Assembly: GCA_037176705.1 (NCBI GenBank)
Contig: CM073898.1
Location: forward strand, 37,327,488-37,391,487
DNA length: 64,000 bases
DNA from: Molossus alvarezi
Lineage: Eukaryota > Chordata > Mammalia > Chiroptera > Molossidae
Direction of reading: 5' to 3'
In this document: positions 34,665 through 44,979 of the stretch, in pieces
Layout: the number at the start of each line of letters is the position of its first letter
How positions within the stretch are numbered: the stretch's first letter is position 1
Notes under the pieces: generated by a model
What the model was told of the DNA's origin: nothing
The model's input: only the letters and a program-made list of their open reading frames with translations
Database searches by the model: none
Program-made: the position numbers and the translations under genes

Positions 34665-35487
34665 GAGATTCCAAAATGGTAGTAGAATGAATGGAAGCTA
34701 CACAGACCGTCTCCCAGGACCAAACTGGAATTACAACTATAACACAGACAAATCGACGGGAAAAAGCAACAGAAAAGCAGCTTGCGAGGACCATACAACG
34801 AGGGACAATGACTCCATCCCTGTAGGCTTGCGAAGGCCCGAGACGGGGCTGGGAGCCCACGGTCAGCAGCTCGGCAGCGGCCTTACTGGGAGCGGCGCCC
34901 TCGGGTCACACTCCCAGGCGGCTCCACAGCGCAGAGCCGGGACAGAGGCTAAAACAGCCACAGCTACTCACCTTGGGCTCCGGCAGAGGGAGGGCAGACT
35001 GGACTGGAACTGTGTGGGGACACTCAGGATTTGGAGGGCGCTCAGAGAATTTGCTGAGTTGCAGCCATGCAGAAAAGTGGGCATATTGCTCCTTCCCAGG
35101 GCTCTGAGGAGAGGCAGCAGCCCCTCCCTCAGAGATTCAACACTGCCCTGTGGGCCACTGAAATGTAAATTGAGGCTCACTAACAACCAGCATTGCCCCA
35201 CCCTCAGGAAATCCTCTTATGGTGAGCACCTGAGGGAGTTTTTCAATCAACTGACAACCCAAAACTCTTCAAGTAACCTGGACTGCTAGCCTCCAGGCAA
35301 AAAGCTAGAGGATAACAGTACCATTCCTGGGCTAGCAACTCTAACCAGGAAAGCACGACTTGACAGTGGTGTTCAACGTGGGTCCTCCCTCGCTCATCTA
35401 AACCCAGAAGAGGGAGCCACAAACAGCAGAACACCAATACCCACAGGGAAAACTTAGCAGGCTCCAAAACCCACTGTGATAGCCAAA
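34665..35487 (+). promoter_or_regulatory. L1 5' UTR / internal promoter region, CpG-rich
   Basis: Lies upstream of the ORF1 start (ATG at 35488). 34750-34950 is GC-rich with many CpGs, in sharp contrast to the AT-rich surroundings. It starts with a YY1-like 'CCAAAATGG'. Full-length L1s carry their pol II promoter here; the role in this copy is inferred. Confidence 0.7.
34687..35289 (+). other. 200-codon sense open frame inside the L1 5' UTR
   Basis: Begins ATG (MNGSYTDRLPG) 22 bases from the L1 5' end and runs to a TAG at 35287. It is the longest uninterrupted open frame of the window. Its product would be basic, rich in Arg, Gly, Leu and Ser, with no domain I recognise. The frame overlaps the GC-rich stretch, where stop codons are rare by composition, so chance is a real possibility. 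Primate ORF0 is on the opposite strand, so this is not the same thing. Confidence 0.35.
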
Positions 35488-36539
35488 ATGGTGAAACACA
35501 GAAACAAAAGCCAAATGAAAGAACAAGACACCACCACTGAAGATGAGATCAATGTGGAGCAGTTAGGCAAGTTAACAGAGCTAGAATTCAGAGCCATGAC
35601 CTTCAGGAAGCTCAACAGCATGAGTAAGGACATAGAGATGCTGAAAATAAGCCAATTGGAAATTAAAAACCACCAAGAAGAGATCAAGAGTAACATCAGA
35701 AATAAAGAACACATTGGAAGGTCTAAAGAACAGACTACAGGAAGCTGAGGACTGGATCAGCGAATTAGAAGACAAGGTAGAGCCCTGGCCGGTTTGGCTC
35801 AGCGGTTAGAGCGTCAGTCTGCGGTCCAGAGACACCTGGGTTCGGTTCCCGCTAAGGGTATGTACTTCAGTTGCAGTTTATCCCCAGCCCTGGTTGGTCG
35901 TGCAGGTGGCAGCCACTTGATGTGTCCCTTTCACATTGATGTTTCTCTCTCTCTCTCTCCCCCTCCCACTCTATCTGAATTTTAAAAAAAAGAAGACAAG
36001 GTAGAAAAAAAATCAACCAATCAGAAAACCAAAAGGAAAAAACAATTAAAAAACAGGAAGAAAGCTTAAGAGAACTGTGGGACAACAGGAAACATAATAA
36101 TATTCGCATCATAGGAGTCCCCAAAGAAGAAGAAAATGAGCAAGGGTTAGAGAATATATTCGAATAAATAGTGACAGAAAACTTCCCTAATTTCGTGAAG
36201 GAAGATGTTCAAGTTCAAGAAGCACAGAGAGCCACAAGTAAGAAGAACCCAAACAGGCCCACACCAAGACACATAGTCATTAAAATGCCACAAATTAAAG
36301 ACAAAGAGAGAATCCTAAAAGCAGCAAGAGATAAGCAACAGGTTACCTACAAAGGAAACCCCATAAGGCTCTCAGCTGACTTCTCAACAGAAACACTACA
36401 GGCCAGAAGGAAATGGCATGAAGTAATCAATGTCATGAAAAACAAGGATCTGAATCCAAGACTACTCTACCCAGCAAGGTTGTCATTCAAAATAGAAGGT
36501 CAAATAAAGAGCTATCCAGACAAAAAAAAAAAAGGCTAA
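35488..36539 (+). pseudogene. L1 ORF1 (RNA-binding protein), disrupted
   Basis: ORF1p is the nucleic-acid chaperone of the L1 particle. Here it starts MVKHRNKSQMKEQ. A Lys/Glu-rich segment leads into the coiled-coil region, a frameshift occurs near 35715-35745 (the correct frame resumes as 'LQEAEDWISELEDK'), and then a VES SINE interrupts it at 35782-35990. After the SINE the coiled coil continues in broken frames. The RRM and C-terminal domain are open from 36171 to 36539, with 'RPTPRHIVIKM', 'KERILKAARDKQQVTYKG', 'IRLSADFSTETLQARR' and 'LLYPARLSFKIEGQ'. The end is a Lys run before a stop. Confidence 0.92.
35782..35990 (+). mobile_element. VES SINE inserted in L1 ORF1
   Basis: Head GCCCTGGCCGGTTTGGCTCAG, B box GGTTCGGTTCC, 'GCAGCCACTTGATGTGTCCC' and a TC tract. 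It lacks the usual 3' 'ATGGAAAAATGTCCTC' block and ends 'CTATCTGAATTTT' plus As. The 15-bp target duplication AGAAGACAAGGTAGA lies at 35767-35781 and 35991-36005. Confidence 0.96.
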
Positions 36540-36654
36540 GGGAATACATTAGCTAGCACCAAACCAACACTACAAGAAATGTTAAAAGGACTGCTGTAAT
36601 TAGTAGAAGAAATAGGAAGAAAAATATAACCAAACTAAACAAAAATTGCAATAA

Positions 36655-39600
36655 ATAAGTACATATCAATAATCACCTTAAATGTAAATGGACTGAATGT
36701 TCCAATAAAAAGACAAAGAGTAGCTGATTGGATAAGAAAGCATGACTCATCTATATGCTTTTTACAAGAAACCCACCTCACAACAAAAGACTCACATAGG
36801 TTGAAAGTGAAGGGATGGAAAAAATTTTCCAAGCAAACGGAAAGCAAAAAAAAGCTGGGGTAGCAAAACTCATACCTGATAAAATAGATTTCAAATGAAG
36901 ATCATAACTAGAGACGAAGAAGGCCACTACATAATATTGAAAAGATATATCCAACAGGAAGATATAACCTTGATAAACATATATGCACCCAATATAGGAG
37001 CACCAAAATATATTAAAAATCTTCTGGAGGACTTCAAAGGAGAAATCGACAGCAATGCAAGCATAGCAGGGGATTTCAACACCCCATTGACACCACTGGA
37101 TAGATCCTCTAGACAAAAAATTAGCAAGGAAACAAAGACTCTAAATGAAGCACTAGACCAAATGGATTTAATAGATATCTACAGAGAATTACACCCCAAA
37201 ACTACAGAGTTCACATTCTCCTCAAGTGCACATGGGACATTCTCAAAGATAGACCACATGATAGGACACAAACTAAATCTCTACAAGTTCAAGAAGATTA
37301 AAATCCTATCAAGCATCTTCTCAGATCACAATGGCATGAAACTAGAAATCAATTGCAACAAGAACAAGTAAACACATGGAGGCTAAATAGCATGTTATCA
37401 AACAATGAATAGGTTACCAAGGAGATCAAGGAAGAAATTAAAAACTTCCTGGAAACCAATGAAAATGAACACACAACGACACAAAATCTATGGGATGCAG
37501 AGAAAGCACTTCTGAGAGGGAAGTTCATAGCACTACAGGCCTACCTCGAGAAACAAGAAAATTTTCTAATTGACTGTCTAACCTCACAACTTAAAGGATT
37601 AGAGAGCAAACAAAAAGAAAACCCCAGAGCAAGTAGAAGGAAGGAAATAGTAAAGATCAGAACAAAAATAAATGATTTAGAGACCAAAAAAACAATTTAA
37701 AAGATCAGTGAAACAAAGAGCTGGTTCTTTGAAAAGATAAACAAGATTGATGGACCCTTAGCTAGACTCACCAAGAAATAGAGAGAGAACACAAATACAC
37801 AAAATCAGAAATGAAAGAGGAGAAGTAACAATCAACACCACAGAAATACAAAAGATCGTTAACAGCTACTATAAACAATTATATGGCAACAAATTCGACA
37901 ATATAAGCGAAATGGACAAATTTCTAAAAACACACAGTCTCCCAAAACTGGACGGGGAAGAGATAGAAAACTTGAACAGACCAATATCAACTAAGGAAAT
38001 TGAAGAGGTAATCAACACTCTCCCAGCAAACAAAAGCCCAGGCCCAGATGGCTTCACGGGGGAGTTTTACCGAACATTCAAAAAAGAACTAACACCCATT
38101 CTCCTCAAACTATTTAAAAAAAATTCAAGAAGAAGGAAGACTTCCAAACTCGTTTTATGAGGCCAGCATAATTCTAATTTTAAAACCAGAAAAAGACACA
38201 ACAAAGAAAAAAAACTACAGGCCAATATCTCTGATGAACATAAATGCCAAAATCCTGAACAAAATACTAGCAAATAGGATCCATCAATACATCCAAAAAA
38301 TTATTCACCATGACCAAGTGGGATTCATCCTAGGGATGCAAGGCTGGTACAATATGCGCAAATCAATAAATGTGATACACCATATAAACAAAATGAAGAA
38401 TAAAAACCACATGATCATATCAATAGACGCTGAAAAAGCATTCGGCTAAATCCAACATCCATTTCTGATAAAAACGCTCAGCAATGTGGGATTAGAGAGA
38501 TCATATCTCGACATAATAAAGGCCATGTAAGATCTACAGCCAACATCATACTCAATGGGCAGAAACTAAAAACATTTCCCTTAGAAACAGAAACAAGACA
38601 GGGCTGTCCACTTTCACCACTCTTATTTAACATTGTACTGGAAGTCTTAGCCACAGCAATCAGACATGAAGAAAAAATCAAAGGGATCCAAATTGGAAAG
38701 GAGGAAGTGAAACTGTCATTATGTGCAGATGACATGATATTGTACATAGAAAACCCTAAAGACTCCATCAAAAATCTACTAGACTTAATAAATGAATTTG
38801 GCAAAGCAGCAGGATACAAAATTAACATCAAGAAATTGCGCCCTGGCCAGTTTGGCTCAGCGGTTAGAGCGTCCGACTGCGGTCCGGAGAGACCCGGGTT
38901 CGGTTCCCGCTAAGGGCATGTACTTCGGTTGCAGTTTGTCCCCGGCCCTGGTTGGTCGTGCGGGTGGCAGCCACTCGGTGTGTCCCTTTCACATCGATGT
39001 TTCCCTCTCTCTCTCTTCCTCTCTCTCCCTCCCACTCTGTCTGTACAAAAAAAAAAAAAAAAAAAAAAGAAATTGACGGCATTCTTATACCGCAATGTTA
39101 AACTCACAGAAAGAGAAACTGAAAAAACAAGCCAATTTACCAACGCAGCAAAATAATTAAGATACCTAGGAATAAAGTTAGACAAAGAAGTAAAGGACCT
39201 ATTTGCAGAAAACTACAGGACATGGAAAAAAGAAATAGAGGAAGATATAAAAAAGTGGAAGCACATACCTTGTTCATGGATTGGAAGAATTAACATCATT
39301 AAAATGTCCATACTACCCAAAGCAATCTATAGATTCAATGCAACCCCCATCAAATACCAATGACATATTTCACAGAACTAGAACAAATACTTCAAAAGTT
39401 CATATGGAACTGAAAAAGACCCCGAATAGCCACAGCAATTTTTAAAAAGAAGAACAAAATAGGTGGGATCACAATACCAGATATCAGGTTATACTACAAA
39501 GCGACTGTAATCAAAACAGCCTGGTACTGACACAAGAACAAGCATATAGACCAGTGGATCAGAATAGAGAACCCAGAAATGGACCCAAGGCAATATGCTC

Positions 39601-40690
39601 AATTAATATTTGACTAAGGTGGCAAGAGCATACAGTGGAGTAAAGACAGCCTCTTTAATAAATGGTGTTGGGAAAATTGGACAGCTACATGCAAAAAAAA
39701 TGAAACTACACCATCAACTTACACCATACACACAAATAAACTCAAAATGGATAAAAGACTTAAATGTGACCCGTGAATCCATAAAAATTCTAGAAGAAAA
39801 TGTAGGCAACAAAATTTTGGACATCATACGCAGCAGAATTTTCACTAATACATCACCTAAGGCAACAGAAGCAAAGGGAAAAAATGAACACATGGGACTA
39901 CATCAAACTAAAAAGCTTCTGCACAGCAAAAGAAACAACCATCAAAATGGAAAGGCAACCCACTGCATGGGAGAACATCATTGCCAATGATACATCAAAT
40001 AAGGGGTTAATTTCCAAAATATATAGAGTACTTATACAACTCAACAAAAGGAAGACAAAGAACCCAATTTAAAAAATGGGCAGAGGAGCTGAATAGAAAC
40101 CTCTCCAAACAGGACATACAAATGGCCAAGAGACATATGAAGAAATGCTCAACGTCTCTAATCATCAGAGAGATGCAAATTCAAACAACAATGAGGTATC
40201 ATCTCACACCTGTCAAAATGGCCACCATCAACAAATCATCAAACAAGTGTTGGCCAGGGTGTGGAGAAAAGGGGACTCTAGTACACTGCTGGTGGGAATG
40301 CAGACTGGTGCAGCCACTATGGAAAACAATATGGTATTACTTCAAAAAATTAAAATTTGAATTGCCATTTGACCCAGTGATCCCACTTCTAGGAATATAC
40401 CCTAAGAAGCCTGAAACACCAATCAGGAAGAATATATGTACCCCCATGTTCATAGCAGCACTATTTACAATAGCTAAAATCTGGAAACAGTCCAAGTGTC
40501 CATCAGTAGAGGAATGGATCAAAAAGCAGTGGTACATATACACAATGGAGTACTATGCAGCTGTAAGAAAAAAAGATCTCTTATCCTTTGAGACGACATG
40601 GAGGGACCTGGAAAGTATTATCCTAAGTGAAAGAAGCCAAGCAGAAAAAGACAAATACCACAGGATCTCACTTATATATGGAATATAATG
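36655..40690 (+). pseudogene. L1 ORF2 (endonuclease / reverse transcriptase), disrupted
   Basis: ORF2p nicks target DNA and reverse-transcribes the L1 RNA. Endonuclease motifs are visible in shifting frames: 'LNVNGLNVPIKRQRVADW', 'CFLQETHLTTKDS', then a stop near 36895, 'SIAGDFNTPLTPLDR', 'KIDHMIGHKLNL' and 'FSDHNGMKLEI'. RT motifs follow: '[16 protein letters not shown]', '[12 protein letters not shown]', '[12 protein letters not shown]' followed by a stop near 38446, and '[18 protein letters not shown]', where the usual F before ADD is C. A VES SINE splits it at 38839. The C-terminal zinc-knuckle area reads '[19 protein letters not shown]' and the end '[18 protein letters not shown]'. Many stops make it non-functional. 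Confidence 0.95.
38839..39066 (+). mobile_element. Young VES SINE in L1 ORF2, ending in pure poly-A
   Basis: Almost identical to the young copy at 32363 up to 'CACTCTGTCTGTAC', then a run of about 22 As. The downstream 'ATGGAAAAATGTCCTC' block is absent, which fits priming at the internal A run of the SINE RNA. Target duplication AAGAAATTG lies at 38830-38838 and 39067-39075. CpGs are well kept. Confidence 0.95.
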
Positions 40691-40942
40691 AATATAACAG
40701 TCTGAGGAATAGTGTAGACCCAGAAACACCGAAGTAGGGTACAGACTGACAACCCTGAGAAGAGGGGGTGGTGGGGGGTGGTAAGAGATAAACCACAGAA
40801 CTTATATGCATGTACGCATGACCAATGGACATGGACAACAAAGCTGGGGACGGGGTGGGGAAATGGGGTGGAGGGTGTCAATGGGGTAAAAAAGGAGAAA
40901 CATCTGTAACAAAAATAAAATAACATAAAATAAATTAAAAAA

Positions 40943-41007
40943 AATATATATGTAAATTAAAGGTTGTGGCTGTGTGCTAATAAAACTTTATTTACGGACA
41001 CTGAAAA
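40943..41007 (+). other. Probable L1 3'-transduced segment with its own poly(A) signal
   Basis: After the normal L1 A-rich 3' end (about 40910-40942) comes a further 60 bases of non-L1 sequence ('AGGTTGTGGCTGTGTGC') containing AATAAA at 40979-40984. A poly-A run starts about 20 bases further at 41004. The target duplication begins only after that run, so the extra sequence arrived with the L1. This is the expected signature of read-through past the L1 signal to a downstream one. Confidence 0.75.
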
Positions 41008-41102
41008 AAAATCTTAATAATAATAAAAATAAATAGCAGGATCTTGCCAAGTGTGAGACTCAGTCCCATTAAAATTAATTAATTAATTAAATAAATAAAT
41101 AA
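41008..41102 (+). mobile_element. Second half of the split VES SINE, with extra 3' sequence
   Basis: Starts with the second copy of the L1 target duplication. It continues as A/T-rich tail, includes a roughly 30-base non-tail segment ('AGCAGGATCTTGCCAAGTG') and ends in (AATT)n/(AAAT)n. The SINE's own target duplication AAGAGGTACT follows at 41103-41112. The embedded unique segment may be read-through sequence carried by the SINE. Confidence 0.65.
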
Positions 41103-41206
41103 AAGAGGTACTAAACCCTAGTCTCCTTCTCTTCTCTTTTTTTGTTTTTTGTTCGCATGTATCTATTCCTATTTTGGTTCCTTTTATTTTTATCTTGGTT
41201 TGCATT

Positions 41207-41640
41207 GTTAAAGAGAAAAACCACAGGCCCCAAATGGTGTCTCCCATTAAAGCTCACGATAGCCATGATATCAGCCTAGCTGCAGTTTCAGTCCTTCCCA
41301 GAAATGTCATCCTATTCAACCAGGCTGGAATGTTCTATCTGTTGTGAGAAGGCCTCTCCATCCCCCAGAGGAAGCAGCAGCAGTCTGCATAAAACCCTTG
41401 CCTGTGCCTTTCTCCAGAAAAGATGTGCCCTAGCCTAAAAATAACTCTTTCTTTTATTTTTGCTAATCTCTTCTTCCCCCACCCTCCTTCTGCCTATAAA
41501 AACCTCCCATTTTGCACAACCCATCAGCACCCTTCTGGTTGTTACATGAGATACTTCCTAATTCATAAATAGCTTAACAAAGCCAATCAGATCTTCAAAT
41601 ATACTTGACAGAATTTTGTTTTTAATACCATATTGTTATT
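41207..41640 (+). repeat. ERVL-like solo LTR
   Basis: The start 'TGTTAAAGAGAAAAACCACA' and 'GGCCCCAAATGGTGTCTCCC' are typical of an ERVL LTR. Downstream are 'CTGCAGTTTCAGTCCTTCCC', 'GCATAAAACCCTTGCC', a TATA box 'GCCTATAAAAACC' (41492-41504), 'AGCACCCTTCTGGTTGTTAC' and a decayed poly(A) signal region 'CTTAACAAAGCCAATCAGAT'. It ends 'GAATTTTGTTTTTAATAC'. No viral genes are attached. Subfamily not assigned. Confidence 0.7.
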
Positions 41641-42251
41641 CCTCATTTTGGTTCCCCCATTTCTCTGGTTCAGTGCAAACCATTTAGGGTTGAAATGCCT
41701 GATTCAATGTTTCATTAGAAAGCGTGTAATCAATACAAATGAGTTTTAATTGAGTTATTTATACAGTCAGCAGGATGTATTCACTTATGCTTACTGTCAG
41801 TGTGTTTCTATGGGAATATCTCTAACTGTTCTTTATTTCTGCCTATTGTAGGGGTATCTACCTGAAACAGCATTAAATCGTGCCTTTTTACAGAATACAG
41901 CATACCAAGAAGATCCCAATCCTTTCTTCAAACAGTATCTTTCAAAAAAAATTCTTGAAAATATCATCTCTTGTCCCTAGGCAATGAGATTGCACTGAAA
42001 ATAATACACTCTTGACTTGTCCAAATAGTTTGGGGTAAGAATTTCCACAGCAGACTCTCCACTGAAACATAGACCAGTTTTGTCCCCAGATGGACTCCAA
42101 CTCTATTCCCCTTGGTAAATGTGAATTAGGGAGCAGGAGAAAGGAGAAAAGGCTTTTCAAAATCAACAAGATTAAATGATTCAAGTAAAAGAGATCTTAT
42201 CTACTGCTAGTCCCGATTAAAGGAGATTTCCCCTAGGATTGTATCCTCAAA
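41641..42251. other. Unassigned non-coding DNA
   Basis: No recognised gene or repeat. Confidence 0.45.
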
Positions 42252-42267
42252 CAAAAGTGTTATTTTA

Positions 42268-42481
42268 TTTTAAATAGGCTTTTATTGGTTTTTCAGAGAG
42301 AGAGGAAGAGAGAGAAAGACAGAAACATCAATGTGAGAGAGAAACATCTATCGGCTGCCTCCTGCACACCCCACACTGGGGACTGAGCCCGCAACCCGGG
42401 CATGTGCCTTGACTGGGAATCAAACTGAGACCTCTCAGTCCATGGCATGCTTCTCAGTCTACTGAGTCACACTAGCTGAGC
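42268..42481 (-). mobile_element. VES SINE, reverse orientation
   Basis: Plus strand reads 'TTTTATTGGTTTTTCAGAGA', purine tract, 'GGCTGCCTCCTGCACACCCC', 'GACTGGGAATCAAACTGAGA' (B-box complement) and 'CTGAGTCACACTAGCTGAGC'. Target duplication CAAA(A/G)GTGTTATTTTA lies at 42252-42267 and 42482-42497. It faces the plus-strand copy at 42633. Confidence 0.93.
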
Positions 42482-42632
42482 CAAAGGTGTTATTTTAATA
42501 CCTGAGGGGTATTTAACAGCTGAGGGGTCACACCTCACTAAAACTGAAATATATGTATATTTGCATAAAAAATTAGTGATTTACATTGCAATGGACTTTA
42601 TTCTCTTCACCTATTTAATATTTACAGTTTTT

Positions 42633-42845
42633 CCCAGCCGGTGTGGCTCAGTGGTTGAGTGTCAACCCATGCACCAAGAGGTCACCAGTTCGATTCCTGG
42701 TCAGAGCACATGCCCAGGTTGTGGGCCCCATCCCCAGTGGGAGACATGCAGGAGGCAGTCAATCGATGTTCTCTCTCATTGACGTTTCTCTCTCTCTCAC
42801 CCTCCCTCTCCCTTTCTGTCTCTCTAAAATCAAGAAAGAAAAAAG
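42633..42845 (+). mobile_element. VES SINE ('CCAGCCGGTGTGG' subfamily)
   Basis: Head CCCAGCCGGTGTGGCTCAG, B box 'GTTCGATTCC', 'CACATGCCCAGGTTGTGGGC', 'GACATGCAGGAGGCAGTC', TC tract and 'CTCTAAAATCAAGAAAG' tail. Clear duplications were not found. Forms an inverted pair with 42268-42481. Confidence 0.94.
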
Positions 42846-42849
42846 GTTT

Positions 42850-44090
42850 TAAATTTTTTCAGCTTTGTGTAAGGAACCTGAATACTCTTTAAATATCTTA
42901 CTTCGGCTTAGAGAAGTGGTCCTCCCATTGCATCAAAACTGATCAGACATTTAAGATGAATCTAAGTCTTTTGGATCATTTAAAGGGATAGGGAGGAGGA
43001 GTTGTACCAGAAGCAAACTCTCATCTCTATTTTAACAGCACTTTAATATTTTAATTATTTTAAATCATACCTTTGCCAATTCTAATTAAGTTACCTTTAC
43101 AACTATAGCCATGCCCTTCAAAGACAGCCAAGAATGGTAACTTTTCAAATAATACCTTCTCGTCTATATGCTTATTAAATTTATAATTCATTCCAATAAT
43201 TTTCCTTTTAGTATTGACAGAAAGCTCTCACAGGCTTTTCTCTTACCACCACCCGCCCTCCTTCTCCTCTTTAGACATTTTTATTTTAGCTACCAAAAGT
43301 ACCCTCATTATTGAAGAATTTAATAAAATTAATGATAAATGGTAACTTGAATAAAAGCCTTCTTTTAAAAAGTGGCAGCATTTTACCCTGAATTTAAAGA
43401 AATCTATTTATGTAACAGTATTTTAAGTTTTGGGCAGCTCATCTTCCAGTAACATTTTAAAAATTTCAGGAATAAATATTCATCTTTATTGAGATAGCAA
43501 GAAAGCACTTCTGTGTAATCAAAAGGACATTTATTTGTAAAATCAGTTGTTTGACAGAAGGGAAATTTTAACAAAGCTGGTTTGACCTGTAAAGAAATAC
43601 CTAATTCTTTAGAACTATTTTTCTAAAAATGCACATACTGCATTTACTGTAGAGCTCAAACATGTCCTGAGCACAGAAACTGAGAATATTACTCTAACTT
43701 ATAGTTGTAGAGGTTAGAGAAGAAATTTTACATTTTCTGCTGCAAAACTTATTATAGGGGTCACGAGGACCAGAATCTGATACATATCCTGCTAAAAATT
43801 TCTAACGTTGGCTAAGTCTCTTCACTGAACCAGTTCAGTTTTCTTATCCAAAAATAAATAAATAAATAACTGGCACACATTCTGCTCACTAACGTTCTTT
43901 CTGGCTCTATCATTCCAATATTCATAAACTGTGATAATTGTGATGGATGTCTAGTTGTCTGCAGTCCTGCTAAATATCTACCCAGATCAGATAAGTGAAG
44001 TTTTGCTAACACAGAACAAAAAAGTCTGTGAAAAGTATTTAGAGCTCTAGGGGCAAAATTCAAAGTAGGAAAGACATTTAATGCTGTAAT
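42850..44090. other. Unassigned AT-rich non-coding DNA
   Basis: No recognised gene or repeat. An 83-codon minus-strand open frame at 43812-44063 has no known motif. Confidence 0.45.
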
Positions 44091-44094
44091 CTAT

Positions 44095-44400
44095 TGAGGA
44101 TATTGCTGGGGAGGAAAATTTTTTCTCTACCCTTCTGGGTTCTTTTGGTTGGTCTAAGAATTAAACTGACATGAGACAGGTTAAAAAGAGAAAATCAAAT
44201 TTAAATCTGTATGTACTGGGGGGAAAGGGTGCAAGGGGAAAAGACATGAGATTCAAAGACGTGAGTTGGGCAATTGAGGTTTATATACCATCTTGAGCTA
44301 AGGAATGGGATAAGGATCTGAGGAGTCAACAAGGAGAAGGGTTATTCACAGAACAGTAAGAATGGCAGATGTTTGGAATTAAATGTTTGCTCTGCCATAC
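44095..44400 (+). repeat. Dispersed repeat, copy 2 (partner at 23765)
   Basis: Shares with 23765-24025 the order 'GGGGAGGAAAATTTTTTCTC', 'TACCCTTCTGGGTTC', 'AATTAAACTGACATGAGACA', 'GGTTAAAAAGAGAAAA' and 'GAGGTTTATATACCATCTTG'. Probably LTR-related. Family not named. Confidence 0.6.
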
Positions 44401-44829
44401 AGATAGGTTATTCAGATAAAAGTTATCTCTGGTAATAGCTCTCTCTTTCTCTCTCTCAATATATCCCCCCATCTAAATTATTTTAGTTAGCAAGGGAGAG
44501 GTAAGATTTTTAATCTGTTGGAGCTTGATTTCCTTCAGCTTAAAATAATCCACATGCCAAAGTAGCATGTTTTGACATCACATATTCTTTCACTCCTCAA
44601 TACAGGTTGATTAAAACACACATTCTGCTCTTCATAGTTGCACTGTCTAAGTTAAAGAAGGGGAAGAAAATCATGGCAGCAATATGATAAGTGCTATACC
44701 CACAGAATGAACCAGGAACAGAAATATAAGCTCTGAAAGCTTTTCCTTTCCCAGAAACGTCACAGAAGACTTTCTAGAGAAGGTGACGATATTATGTACA
44801 GCCATGCTCACTTAATGATGCGACATGCT

Positions 44830-44975
44830 GTGCCTCACTTTCCTCTTCTTTAAAGTGGGGAAAATAATAGTACTTGTCCTATGGAGTAGTTGTGAGAATT
44901 AAATAAATCAAAATATGAACAAATGCTTACAACAGTACTTCTTCATACTAAGCACACATAAGTATAAGGTGTTAT
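44830..44975 (+). repeat. MIR SINE fragment
   Basis: 'GCCTCACTTTCCTCTTCTTT' and 'AAAGTGGGGAAAATAATAGT' are the MIR core in sense orientation. 'GTTGTGAGAATTAAATAAAT' and 'CAACAGTACTTCTTCATACT' complete the 3' part. Confidence 0.85.
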
Positions 44976-44979
44976 CACT

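Larger units (their letters stand above)
34665..41007 (+). mobile_element. Near-full-length, inactive L1 retrotransposon
   Basis: A LINE-1 with a 5' UTR, ORF1, ORF2, 3' UTR and A-rich end, about 5.9 kb once two later VES SINEs (35782-35990 and 38839-39066) are removed. It is bounded by a perfect 15-bp target duplication AAAATCTTAATAATA (34650-34664 and 41008-41022), and the 5' junction reads TT/AAAA, the L1 endonuclease consensus. The first bases contain 'CCAAAATGG', resembling the YY1 site near the start of full-length L1s, so the 5' end looks genuine. ORF1 and ORF2 carry stops and frameshifts, so it cannot move by itself. The 3' end includes an extra segment (40943-41003), see separate entry. 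Confidence 0.93.

Noticed and set aside
36171..36539. L1 ORF1 C-terminal open frame as a host gene
   Set aside because: Typical L1 ORF1 RRM and C-terminal domain inside a bounded L1; upstream coding is frameshifted and split by a SINE.
41492..41504. TATA box 'GCCTATAAAAACC' as a host gene promoter
   Set aside because: It sits at the expected place inside an ERVL-like solo LTR. No downstream coding region was seen.
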